DNA of 64,000 nt from Hyphomicrobiales bacterium (GTDB lineage: Bacteria > Pseudomonadota > Alphaproteobacteria > Rhizobiales > Rhizobiaceae): contig UEIF01000027.1 of NCBI GenBank assembly GCA_900468805.1, forward strand, positions 62,001 through 126,000. The letters run 5' to 3'. The notes under the pieces were generated by a model, which was given only the letters and a program-made list of their open reading frames with translations, made no database searches and had not been told where the DNA came from. A program made the position numbers and the translations under genes. Shown piece after piece: positions 36,125 through 44,077 of the stretch (positions are counted from its first letter, which is position 1; each line of letters starts with the position of its first letter).

Positions 36125-36598
36125 ATGAACAAGAACACCATCTGCGTCTGGTATGACAAGCACGCCGAGGAAGCCGCCCGCTTCTATGCCGAGACCTTTC
36201 CGGACACCACGGTCGACGCCATTCACCGCGCGCCCGGAGATTATCCGGCCGGCCAGCAGGGAGACGTGCTGGTCGTCCACTTCACGGTTGCCGGTATCCC
36301 CTGCATCGGCCTGAATGGCGGCCCGTCGATCAAGCACAGCGAGGCTTTCTCCTTCCAGATCTCGACGGAAAATCAGGAAGAGACTGACCGCTACTGGAAC
36401 GCCATCGTCAGCAATGGCGGTCAGGAAAGCGAGTGCGGCTGGTGCAAGGACAAATGGGGCGTCTCCTGGCAGATCACCCCGCGCGTGCTGATGGAAGCGA
36501 TGCAGGCAGGTGGAGCCGAGGCAAAGCGCGCTTTCGACGCGATGATGACCATGCGCAAGATCGACGTCGCAGCCATCGAAGCGGCCCGCCGCGGCTGA
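36125..36598 (+). CDS. VOC-superfamily protein, PhnB/3-demethylubiquinone-methyltransferase-like
   Basis: 157 residues. ICVWYDKHAEEAARFYAETFPDT is the glyoxalase-fold opening; the second half-module has FSFQISTENQEETDRYWNAIVSNGGQESECGWCKDKWGVSWQI, the PhnB-like signature. Metal-binding residues typical of active glyoxalases are not all apparent, so it may be a binding protein or a dioxygenase-like enzyme of unknown substrate. The Arg/Lys-rich C-terminus is normal for the group. Monocistronic. Confidence 0.85.
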   Translation: MNKNTICVWYDKHAEEAARFYAETFPDTTVDAIHRAPGDYPAGQQGDVLVVHFTVAGIPCIGLNGGPSIKHSEAFSFQISTENQEETDRYWNAIVSNGGQESECGWCKDKWGVSWQITPRVLMEAMQAGGAEAKRAFDAMMTMRKIDVAAIEAARRG

Positions 36599-36851
36599 GG
36601 CAACTGCAACAGATCGCGACGCCGGGGCAGTTGGCCGGTCCGATCCCTCGAACAACAGCCGGGCCTGTTCCACAGGCACCGGCTTTGCGAGCGTAGCGCG
36701 CTTCGAATACAGTCTGCCTATTCCAGCTTGATCCTTCCGCTCACGGATGGCGACTGCCGTCTTTTCATGGCGACCAAATTCAGCCCGCGCATACCCGGCA
36801 TCTTCCCAAAAATCCCGACTTTTAATCCCCTCAGGAAACAGGAGTATCCCG

Positions 36852-37268
36852 ATGGCCAACGCCCGATGCAGCTGCGGCGCGCTCACCTTGACGCTGCCGG
36901 ATAAACCAAGTGCGGTGATCGCCTGTCACTGCATCGAATGCCAGAGACGAACAGGCGCCCCCTTCGGCACCGGTGCCTTCTACCCGGCCGAAGCCGTCAC
37001 CATCTCCGGAACGGCCAAGCAATACACGCGCGATGCGGCAAGCGGAGGAAAGGTGCATTCCCATTTCTGCCCGAACTGCGGCTCGTCGGTCTATTGGAAG
37101 GCCGAGAACCTGCCCTCGATGATCGGCGTGGCGCTGGGAGCGCTAACCGACGCCAGCCAGTTCCCGGCGCCCGCCAAATCGATCTTCGAGCAGTCGAAAC
37201 ATCGTTGGGTGCAGATCGACGAAGTCGGAGAGCACTTCCAGCAAGGCAGCGTTGCGCAGTCGCGTTGA
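36852..37268 (+). CDS. GFA-family zinc protein, second copy
   Basis: 138 residues. CSCGAL near the N-terminus, ACHCIECQRRTGAPFGTGAFYP (about 24-46) and HFCPNCGSSVYWKAE (about 75-89) supply the two GFA zinc sites. The Cys-x-Cys / Cys-x2-Cys order fits glutathione-binding GFA/CENP-V proteins. ATG 36852 follows AGGAG. It belongs to a more typical GFA subgroup than the copy at 7150, with low mutual identity, so these are not recent duplicates. Confidence 0.88.
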   Translation: MANARCSCGALTLTLPDKPSAVIACHCIECQRRTGAPFGTGAFYPAEAVTISGTAKQYTRDAASGGKVHSHFCPNCGSSVYWKAENLPSMIGVALGALTDASQFPAPAKSIFEQSKHRWVQIDEVGEHFQQGSVAQSR

Positions 37269-37391
37269 GACGTGGCTTCCGCAGGTAACACACTTCCCTT
37301 CGCCCACACTTTTCCAAAATTTCTAATTGAGATTGCAGCCGGAAGATGATTCCATGCGGCCTGCGTCGCCTGATACGCCCGCCCTTCTCCG

Positions 37392-39281
37392 ATGTCAGAC
37401 CCAAGAGGCTTCACGTCGATTATGTCGATTTCAGATGCGATCTACCGCCCCTTCGAACGCCTGATCCAACCGCTCGATATCCCCTACCGGCCTCTGCCGT
37501 CCAAGGGACCTGTGACTGTGCTTCTGCACTTCATCTCGATGTTTCGCGGCGTGCTGATTGCGGTGGCTCTTTCCACCATGGCGATCGAGGCCATGAATCT
37601 GACGATCGTCTGGGGGCTGTCGGTCATCGTCGATGGCGTGACGCAACAGGGCGCCCGCGCTTTCCTGCAAAACGACTGGCGGCTGCTGACCCTTCTCGGT
37701 CTGATGCTCTTCCCCGCCATTCCGGTCGCCTCCTTCCTCGTCAACACGCTGACCTCGCACACGCTCGGCATCGGCATGCCTGCCGCCATCCAGTGGCAGG
37801 GCCACAGGGCCGTGGAGCGCCAGGACCTCGCCTTTTTCCACGATCTCTATGCCGGCCAGGTCGCCTCGCGCCTGCAGCAGGTGGCTTCCGCCGTCCAGCA
37901 GCAGGTCATCTCGGCTTTCCAGTCCATCCCGCGTTTCGTGATGCAGATGGTGGGCTCCGTCATCCTTCTGAGCGCGTTATCCTGGCAACTCGCCCTGCCG
38001 ACCATCGTCTGGATCACGCTCAACGTGCTGTTCGCCGTCAGGCTGGCTCCTGTTTTCACCGAGCGCGCACGCCTCTCCGCCAAGCGACGCAGCCTGATTT
38101 CCGGCGCCATCACCGATCTCTACGCCAATATGCAGATGGTGAAGCAATTCGCTGCGGAAGACAGCGAGGCTGGCGCCATCCGCGGCATCATCGGCAAGGC
38201 GATCAAGGCGCAGCAAAGCGAACAGCGCATCTACCGGACCGCGGAACTCATCGTTGTCGTCCTCAACATGATGCACTGGTTGGCCATTCTGTCGATCGGC
38301 TTTACAGGGCTCGTCGACGGCTTCGTCACGATCGGCGAATTCACCGGTGCCGTCTATGTTCTGACCCGCTTGTCCGGTCACACGTTTACGTTCCTGCAGA
38401 TGGGTTCGCAGATCTTCCAGGCGATCGGCACGATCAAGGATGCCATGCCCGTCATGACGACGCCGCCCACCATCACCGACCGGCCGGATGCGAAAGAGCT
38501 TGCGGTGACATCAGGCGAAATCCGTTTCGAACATGTCCGCTTCGCCTATAAATCCGGCAGGTCCGTCATCGACGATCTGTCGCTGACGGTCCGCCCCGGC
38601 GAAAAGGTCGGCCTCGTCGGCCTGTCGGGTGCCGGCAAGACCACACTCGCCAACCTGATTCTGCGTTTCTACGACATCGAGAATGGCGCGATCCTTATCG
38701 ACGGCCAGGATATCCGCACGGTGACCCAATCGAGCCTGCGCCGCGCCATCGGCGTCATCGCCCAGGATGTCGCGCTGCTGCATCGCTCGGTCGGCGACAA
38801 CATCCGTTACGGCCGGCCGGAAGCCCCGAAGGAGGAGATCGAGGCCGTCGCGAAAATGGCGAGCGCCGATGTCTTCATCGCCGATCTTGCCGATAGCGAA
38901 GGCCGCAAGGGCTACGAAGCCTTTGTCGGCGACCGCGGCATCAAGCTCTCGGGCGGCCAGCGCCAGCGCGTGGCGATCGCCCGCGTGCTCTTGAAGAACG
39001 CGCCGATACTGGTGCTCGACGAGGCAACCTCGGCGCTGGACAGCGAATCCGAAGCCGCCATCCAGGAACGGCTCGATCTCGTGATGGAAGGCAAAACCGT
39101 CATCGCCATCGCCCACCGCCTGTCGACCATATCGAGCATGGACCGCATCGTCGTGCTCGATCACGGCCGCATCATCGAGGAAGGCCGGCCGGAGGAGTTG
39201 ATCGAAGGCGACGGATTGTTCGCGCGGCTCTGGAGGCGGCAGACGGGTGGGTTTATTCCGGAGGAGATCGAGGCCGAATAA
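37392..39281 (+). CDS. ABC exporter, fused permease and ATPase
   Basis: 629 residues. The first ~330 hold six membrane helices of a type IV ABC exporter. The ATPase half has VGLVGLSGAGKTTLANLILRF (Walker A), KLSGGQRQRVAIARVLL (signature), ILVLDEATSALDSESEAAIQERL (Walker B/D-loop) and AIAHRLSTIS (H-loop). It probably works as a homodimer exporting lipids, peptides or drugs from the inner membrane. Starts at 37392 and 37422 are both possible; the N-terminal residues MSDPRGFTSI are not conserved-looking. Confidence 0.9.
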   Translation: MSDPRGFTSIMSISDAIYRPFERLIQPLDIPYRPLPSKGPVTVLLHFISMFRGVLIAVALSTMAIEAMNLTIVWGLSVIVDGVTQQGARAFLQNDWRLLTLLGLMLFPAIPVASFLVNTLTSHTLGIGMPAAIQWQGHRAVERQDLAFFHDLYAGQVASRLQQVASAVQQQVISAFQSIPRFVMQMVGSVILLSALSWQLALPTIVWITLNVLFAVRLAPVFTERARLSAKRRSLISGAITDLYANMQMVKQFAAEDSEAGAIRGIIGKAIKAQQSEQRIYRTAELIVVVLNMMHWLAILSIGFTGLVDGFVTIGEFTGAVYVLTRLSGHTFTFLQMGSQIFQAIGTIKDAMPVMTTPPTITDRPDAKELAVTSGEIRFEHVRFAYKSGRSVIDDLSLTVRPGEKVGLVGLSGAGKTTLANLILRFYDIENGAILIDGQDIRTVTQSSLRRAIGVIAQDVALLHRSVGDNIRYGRPEAPKEEIEAVAKMASADVFIADLADSEGRKGYEAFVGDRGIKLSGGQRQRVAIARVLLKNAPILVLDEATSALDSESEAAIQERLDLVMEGKTVIAIAHRLSTISSMDRIVVLDHGRIIEEGRPEELIEGDGLFARLWRRQTGGFIPEEIEAE

Positions 39282-39310
39282 CTGCCTCCTTCCAGCAGAA
39301 AAGCTGGAGC

Positions 39311-39365
39311 GTGTGGCCCCCTCACCCTAGCCCTCTCCCCGCTGGGTAGAGGGGACTTGCCACAC
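39311..39365. repeat. Palindromic intergenic repeat element
   Basis: Outer arms GTGTGGC and GCCACAC enclose an inner imperfect hairpin (CCCTCTCCCC ... AGAGGGG). The CCCCTCACCCTAGCCCTCTCCCC stretch closely resembles short palindromic repeats scattered through rhizobial and related genomes. It lies between the ABC exporter and the HxlR gene and could also act as a transcript-end structure. Confidence 0.55.
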
Positions 39366-39410
39366 GCCGGCGGATCCTTGCCTTGGCAAGAACGACCGAG
39401 ACCAAGACCG

Positions 39411-39737
39411 TTATGAAGCCGCCTCCCGCTCCAGCAGCCACGTTCCAAACTCCTGCATCACCTTCACCACCGGAACGAGCCGCTTCCCATCCTCGGTCAG
39501 CTGATACTCGACCGTCACCGGCACCGTCGCAAACACCGTGCGCCTGATCAGCCCCGCCTGCTCCAACGCCCGCAGATCCAGCGTCAGCATGCGCTGCGAA
39601 ATACCCGGCACGCAGCGGCGCAGCTCGTTGAAGCGCCTGGGACCATCGAGCAGGAAATAGACGATCAGCAACCGCCATCGGCCGCCGAGCAGCCGCATCG
39701 CCTCCTCGACGGTGCAGTTGGTGATGCTTTCCTTCAT
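39411..39737 (-). CDS. HxlR-family transcriptional regulator
   Basis: 108 residues with the HxlR winged helix: CTVEEAMRLLGGRWRLLIVYFLLDGPRRFNELRRCVPGISQRMLTLDLRALEQAGLI, then the wing (TVPVTVEYQLTEDG). Cys8 is at the position of the redox/electrophile-sensing cysteine of many HxlR proteins. Divergent from the GST gene with 124 bp between the starts, including an AT-rich promoter-like segment. Regulation of the GST in response to an electrophile is a reasonable inference. Confidence 0.9.
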   Translation of the reverse strand: MKESITNCTVEEAMRLLGGRWRLLIVYFLLDGPRRFNELRRCVPGISQRMLTLDLRALEQAGLIRRTVFATVPVTVEYQLTEDGKRLVPVVKVMQEFGTWLLEREAAS

Positions 39738-39861
39738 GCGGAATTCTCCCGGTATAAAATATGTACCTACACCACAATATACTGCCTTCTTCAAAAAATA
39801 TCCCACCCTTTCTAGATTGGCAACGAACCAGAATCCTGGTGGCAATCGAAAAGGAAAACTC

Positions 39862-40497
39862 GTGAAATTATACTATATGCCAGCCGCCTGCTCGCTCTCG
39901 CCGCACATCGTGCTCAACGAGCTCGGCATCGATGTCGAGCTCGTGCCTGTCGACAACAAGACGCACAGGTTCGGCGATAGCGAGGATTTCGAGGCGGTCA
40001 ACCCGCTTGGTTATGTTCCCGCTCTAGAACTCGATGGCGGCGCGGTTCTCACCGAGGGTCCGGCGATCGTCCAGTACCTTGCCGACCTGAAACCCGAACT
40101 CGGCCTGGCGCCGGCCAATGGCACGATGGAGCGCTACAGGCTGCAGCAATGGCTGAACTTCCTGTCCTCGGAAATCCACAAGGGCTTCATTCCGCTGCTC
40201 TATGCGCGGCTTGCCGGCCCCTATGTCGAAACGGCCAGACCGAAGCTCGAGAAGCGTTACGCCCATATCGACGCCGAACTCGCCACCCGCCCCTATATAT
40301 CGGGCGATACCTTCACCGTTGCCGACGCCTATCTTTTCGCACTCACCGGCTGGGGACAAGCGCCCTGGCTCGCCTCCTACTACAGGGCCGACATCCATTT
40401 TGACGGCCTGTCGAACCTGCAGGCCTGGTACGAGCGGGTGCAATCTCGCCCGTCGGTTCAAAAGGCGCTTCGGGCAGAAGGGCTCGTGAAGGTTTAA
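39862..40497 (+). CDS. Glutathione S-transferase
   Basis: 211 residues. KLYYMPAACSLSPHIVLNELGID is the thioredoxin-fold start, with the catalytic Cys/Ser region of beta-class GSTs (AACSLSPH). NPLGYVPALELDGGAVLTEGPAIVQYLADL carries the cis-Pro and the glutathione gamma-glutamyl site ES-like motif (EGPAI). The C-terminal all-helical domain ends with the conserved VQSRPSVQKAL. GTG 39862 with AAAAGGAAAA upstream is the start. A truncated copy of its 3' end lies at 41941-42035, showing that this gene and its convergent methyltransferase neighbour were once duplicated. Confidence 0.92.
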   Translation: MKLYYMPAACSLSPHIVLNELGIDVELVPVDNKTHRFGDSEDFEAVNPLGYVPALELDGGAVLTEGPAIVQYLADLKPELGLAPANGTMERYRLQQWLNFLSSEIHKGFIPLLYARLAGPYVETARPKLEKRYAHIDAELATRPYISGDTFTVADAYLFALTGWGQAPWLASYYRADIHFDGLSNLQAWYERVQSRPSVQKALRAEGLVKV

Positions 40498-40699
40498 GCG
40501 AGCGGCTTGGTGGCACAGATCGCCGGCATCTGCTCGGAGAAAAGAACGCGCGAGCGGATGGCCTGATGGCGGGCCATCATCTCGGGCTTCATGTGGCTGG
40601 GCGGCGCCTTGGCGATCAGCTTCATCCAGACTTTCTGCAGACCTTTGACCCAGGGTTACTTGCCCATGTTGCCGTCGACGATCAGCACCTTGCCGCCGC
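40494..40699 (-). pseudogene. Remnant of the methyltransferase gene (internally deleted 3' end)
   Basis: This DNA matches the 3' part of the intact methyltransferase at 42032-42823. It includes the shared CACAGATCG near the stop, then, after a ~145-bp deletion, CCGGCATCTGCTCGGAGAAA through ATCAGCACCTTGCCGCCG. Identity is high, but the deletion and small indels destroy the frame, and the similarity ends sharply at 40699. It follows the GST gene tail to tail exactly as the intact methyltransferase follows the GST remnant at 41941, so it is half of a duplicated GST-methyltransferase pair. Confidence 0.8.
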
Positions 40700-40721
40700 G
40701 AATTGCGACCACGCCACGAGC

Positions 40722-41654
40722 TCAATCCTCTCGTTGCCGGCCAGTCGGCTCGGGCACCTGATAACAGGCCCACTCGAACGCCTCGTCGATCGCGGCAAAC
40801 TTGACCGCCTGCCAATGTCGATAGTCAAGGATCAGCTCGGCTGAAAGCCAGAAATCACCGCTGTCACCGGAGAGGTCCCATCCACCAGCCTCAAGCACAT
40901 GGGCACGCTCGAAAAGGCGCCGCGCGTGGGTTCGCGAGATGGCGTAGCGCTTGAAGAATTCTCCGATGCGCAAAGGACCGATAGGCATGTGCGTTTCCAG
41001 CTCCTTTTCCGGCGCCAATCGAGACATCAGGTCGTGCAGGATGTTGCTGCCCGAACCAGTTCGAACGAAAGTTTCCACCGTCTGCGGAGGGCTGGTCCAG
41101 TCTGGATCGTGAAAGAGGCTCTGGGCCATTCTCGGCTGCGCATACCAGAGCAAGCGCCGATCGGCAGATGATCGTGAGAGCCGCGTGCCTTGATCGAGCA
41201 TGTCGAGTGATTTCAGATGTTCGTTGAACCATTCGCGTATCAAGGTTTCGGCAGTCTCGGAAATTCTAAGCTGGCGAATGCGCCTGTCCCCGCTTTCACC
41301 GGTATCGACCAGGAGACCGTAATTGCGCATCTCTGCAAGATGCGCGAACGCCGTGTTCTTGCTGGCAACCTTGCTGTTAGCGATGAAGGCGTTCAGGTTG
41401 GCGGCCGTAAGGCCCGGATGAGACGGCGACGTGACGCGCTGAAAATGGAAAGCCAGAATTGACTGCGTCAGCAGCCATCGTTTCATATCTGCGGTATAGC
41501 GGACGATACGCGGCGCGGCATCGTGCATGGCAAGAAGCTTCAGCGCAGCATCTTTCAAAGCGAGCGGGTAGAGGCGATTTTCCACAATGGCTTCGACGGT
41601 CAAAACCTTCGCTGCGTCAGCGGCGGAGCGCATTGCGGTTGATATCGAAGTCAA
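40722..41654 (-). CDS. Hypothetical protein inserted in the duplicated GST/methyltransferase pair
   Basis: 310 residues, no signal peptide or membrane segment. The middle (ANLNAFIANSKVASKNTAFAHLAEMRNYGLLVDTGESGDRRIRQLRISETAETLIREWFNEHL) reads like a winged-helix domain with its wing, and a second helical region (IGEFFKRYAISRTHARRLFERAHV) resembles another helix-turn-helix. A regulator role is plausible but not shown. TTG at 41654 is supported by GGAGAG 7 bp upstream; the first ATG would be seven codons in. It lies entirely between the two halves of the duplicated flanks, so it is probably an acquired segment. No mobility gene accompanies it. Confidence 0.7.
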   Translation of the reverse strand: MTSISTAMRSAADAAKVLTVEAIVENRLYPLALKDAALKLLAMHDAAPRIVRYTADMKRWLLTQSILAFHFQRVTSPSHPGLTAANLNAFIANSKVASKNTAFAHLAEMRNYGLLVDTGESGDRRIRQLRISETAETLIREWFNEHLKSLDMLDQGTRLSRSSADRRLLWYAQPRMAQSLFHDPDWTSPPQTVETFVRTGSGSNILHDLMSRLAPEKELETHMPIGPLRIGEFFKRYAISRTHARRLFERAHVLEAGGWDLSGDSGDFWLSAELILDYRHWQAVKFAAIDEAFEWACYQVPEPTGRQRED

Positions 41655-41940
41655 CGGATCTCTCCAGGCAGGTTTGAATTGGGCAAGCTACGGCTGAGCG
41701 ACCTGCGCTTGCCCTCACGGCGTTGGTTATGCCGTCGCGCTCGCAAGTTTCCACCTTTCCTGCACGCGGGGCATATCGACATCGCCAGCCTCTTGCGCCA
41801 GCAGTCGGCCATCTCCTGCTGCACTATGTCCCTTAAAATAGAATTGCAAAATATAGCCATCCATCCGATCGGGAGCGATTTTGTAGCATGGCTGATCGAA
41901 ATGCCGCACCGTCGCCTTGCCTCTTCCGAGGCAAGCCCAC

Positions 41941-42035
41941 AGAGCCCGTCGAACCGGCAGGCCAGGTAGGAGCGGGTGCAATCCCGCCCGTCGGTTCAAA
42001 AGGTGCTTCGGGCCGAAGGGCTCGTGAAGGCTTAA
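41941..42035 (+). pseudogene. Remnant of the GST gene 3' end
   Basis: Codons here correspond to the last ~31 residues of the intact GST (ERVQSRPSVQK-LRAEGLVK then stop), but with a TAG in place of the Trp-Tyr region and no upstream reading frame. Its TAA overlaps the TAA of the convergent methyltransferase in the same way as the intact GST overlaps the methyltransferase remnant at 40494. Together with that remnant it marks the right boundary of the inserted ~1.24-kb segment (40700-41940). Confidence 0.8.
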
Positions 42036-42823
42036 GCCACCGGCTTCGTCGCACAGATCGCAAAACGATCCTGCACCATGCGCTCCAGCCCGCGCAGGAA
42101 GGGCATCTTGCGCGCCTGCGCCCAGTGAATGTCGGAGAGCTTGCGGTCGACGACGATATTGTCGAAGCCGGCCTGCCGCAGCAGCTCGACGATCGCCTCA
42201 GCCGGCATCTGCTCGGAGAAATGGACGCGCGCGCGGATGGCCTGATGGCGGGCCATCATTTCGGGCTTCATGTGGCTCGCCGGCGCCTTGCCGGTCAGCT
42301 TCGTCCAGAATTTCTGCAGACCCTTCACCCAGGTTTCCTTGCCCATGTTGCCGTCGACGATCAGCACCTTGCCGCCGGGCTTCAGCACGGAGAACCATTC
42401 ACGGAAGGCCGAGGGCGGATCGACCAGCGTCCAGACGAGATGGCGGTTGGTGATCACGTCGTAGCTCGCCTTTGCCTCCATGGTGTTTTCCGCGTCACCA
42501 GAGACGAAGCGGATATCGGTGCCGCGCTTCTTCGCCTTGGCGCGCGCCTGCGCCAGCATCGCATCCGACCAGTCGAGCCCGGTCACCTTGAAGCCTGCTC
42601 CATGCATGAGATGGGAAATCACCGCCGTGCCGCAGGCCAGATCGAGCGCCGCACGCCCCTGCCCCTCGCCGAGATGCTTGCGGATCAGCCGTTGCCAGCC
42701 TTTTCTCTCAGCTTCGGAAAAGATTTCGTGACCGACACTCTCGTCGAACGTCGCTGCGCGTTCCGACCAGAAGTCCCGGATTTCATCGCGAATGGAGTAA
42801 TTTGTGTTCATCGTATTCATCAT
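42032..42823 (-). CDS. Class I SAM-dependent methyltransferase next to importer 2
   Basis: 263 residues. AALDLACGTAVISHLMHGAGFKVTGLDWSDAMLAQAR covers motif I and the ribose site; YDVITNRHLVWTLVDPPSAFREWFSVLKPGGKVLIVDGNMG covers the later motifs. The IRDFWSERAATFDESVGHEI opening is characteristic of a subgroup frequently found next to FecBCD-type importers. The start is one of several close ATGs (42823, 42820, 42811). It is divergent from the binding-protein gene with a RirA-like box between, so it may be iron-regulated too. A broken second copy of its 3' end lies at 40494-40699. Confidence 0.88.
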   Translation of the reverse strand: MMNTMNTNYSIRDEIRDFWSERAATFDESVGHEIFSEAERKGWQRLIRKHLGEGQGRAALDLACGTAVISHLMHGAGFKVTGLDWSDAMLAQARAKAKKRGTDIRFVSGDAENTMEAKASYDVITNRHLVWTLVDPPSAFREWFSVLKPGGKVLIVDGNMGKETWVKGLQKFWTKLTGKAPASHMKPEMMARHQAIRARVHFSEQMPAEAIVELLRQAGFDNIVVDRKLSDIHWAQARKMPFLRGLERMVQDRFAICATKPVA

Positions 42824-42873
42824 CTGCACCCCGGCGCCGAACTTACTTTGGAAATGCTCTAAAACATAAAACT

Positions 42874-42888
42874 TGATTCCAAAAGTCA
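42874..42888 (+). promoter_or_regulatory. Candidate iron-responsive operator (RirA-type IRO box)
   Basis: TGA, nine bases, TCA (TGATTCCAAAAGTCA) lies 48 bp before the binding-protein start and 51 bp before the divergent methyltransferase start. TGA-N9-TCA is the described core of the rhizobial RirA iron-responsive operator. In the intergenic region of a FecBCDE importer this is a likely repressor site acting on one or both directions when iron is sufficient. Confidence 0.6.
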
Positions 42889-42935
42889 GTTTTTCTATGC
42901 CTCAGGACATTACCAAGGACCGGGGGAGTTTCCAG

Positions 42936-44072
42936 TTGAATATTACGAATTTTCTTAGACTATCCGCAGTTGCAGTTGTAGCCCTGCTGCCGCTCCAGGC
43001 TTTGGCCGATTCCTTCACCATCAAGGATGTGGCCGGCCGCGAAGTCACCTTCGACAAGCCGGTCGAACGCGTGATTCTCGGCGAAGGCCGCATGCTCTAT
43101 GCCGTCGCCCCGATCGAGAAGGACGATCCCTTCGCCAAGATCGTCGGCTGGCGCAACGACCTGTGGACAACAGACAAGGATGGCTTCAACGCCTATGTCG
43201 AGAAATTCCCGAGGGGTAAGGACCTGCCCTTCCTCGGCAACCTGACGGATGGCACGCTGCAGACCGAGACGGTCGTGGCGCTCCACCCCGACCTCTTGCT
43301 GCTGCCGATCGGCAACAAGAAGGCCGCAGACGAGGTCAAGCTTGAGGACATGCTGAACAAGATCGGCGTGAAGATCGTCTATATCGATTTCCGTGAGCAC
43401 ATCCTTGCCAATACCGAGCCGAGCCTGGAGATCCTCGGCAAGCTCTTCGGCCATGAAGACCGTGCGCAAGCCGTCGCCGCCTACTGGAAGCAGCAGATGG
43501 CACGCGTCACCGACAAGCTGAAGGAAGCCAACCCCAAGAAGCCCAACGTCTTCATGTATCGCGCCGCCGGCCTCGTGGAGTGCTGCGGCACCTTCGGCCC
43601 GGACAATTTCGGCCTGATGGTGGATTGGGCCGGTGGCCACAATCTCGGCTCTGATTTCCTGCCGGGCTATACCGGCTCGATCAATGCCGAACAGGTCGTC
43701 GCCTCCAATCCTGACGTCGTCGTCGTCACCGGCTCGAACTGGAGCCAGACCAAGGACGCCAAGGATTTCGTCAATGTCGGCCCGGCCGCGGCCGCCACCA
43801 TAGATGACAGCCGCAAGGCGCTGGATGCCCTGGTCCAGAACCCGGCCTTCACCGGCTCCAAGGCGGTTGCCGATGGCAATGTTCACGCGATCTGGCACCA
43901 GTTCTACACGAGCCCCTACCAGTTCGTCGCCGTGCAGCAGATGGCCAAGTGGTTCCACCCGGATCTCTTTGCCGATCTCGACCCGGATGCGACCTTCAAG
44001 GAATTCCACGAGAAGTTCCTGCCGGTCGCCTATCAGCCGGGTTACTGGGTCGACGCCAAGGCCGGAAAGTAA
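42936..44072 (+). CDS. Metallophore ABC importer, periplasmic binding protein (system 2)
   Basis: 378 residues with a signal peptide (NITNFLRLSAVAVVALLPLQALA). FTIKDVAGREVTFDKPVERVILGEGRMLYAVAP opens a FecB/BtuF-type fold that is somewhat longer than usual; GLVECCGTFGPDNFGLMVDWAGGHNL and VVASNPDVVVVTGSNW form the second lobe. TTG 42936 is the likely start because GGGGGAG is 7 bp upstream; an ATG at 42897 has no ribosome site and would place extra polar residues before the signal peptide. Heads a binding protein-permease-ATPase operon. Confidence 0.88.
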   Translation: MNITNFLRLSAVAVVALLPLQALADSFTIKDVAGREVTFDKPVERVILGEGRMLYAVAPIEKDDPFAKIVGWRNDLWTTDKDGFNAYVEKFPRGKDLPFLGNLTDGTLQTETVVALHPDLLLLPIGNKKAADEVKLEDMLNKIGVKIVYIDFREHILANTEPSLEILGKLFGHEDRAQAVAAYWKQQMARVTDKLKEANPKKPNVFMYRAAGLVECCGTFGPDNFGLMVDWAGGHNLGSDFLPGYTGSINAEQVVASNPDVVVVTGSNWSQTKDAKDFVNVGPAAAATIDDSRKALDALVQNPAFTGSKAVADGNVHAIWHQFYTSPYQFVAVQQMAKWFHPDLFADLDPDATFKEFHEKFLPVAYQPGYWVDAKAGK

Positions 44073-44077
44073 GCACC

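Noticed and set aside
40700..41940. The inserted segment as an insertion sequence
   Set aside because: No transposase, no terminal inverted repeats and no clean target-site duplication were seen; the flanks are remnants of a gene pair instead.
42873..42935. Upstream starts (TTG 42873, ATG 42897) for the importer 2 binding protein
   Set aside because: No ribosome site; they would put a polar extension before the signal peptide, and the first overlaps the candidate RirA box.
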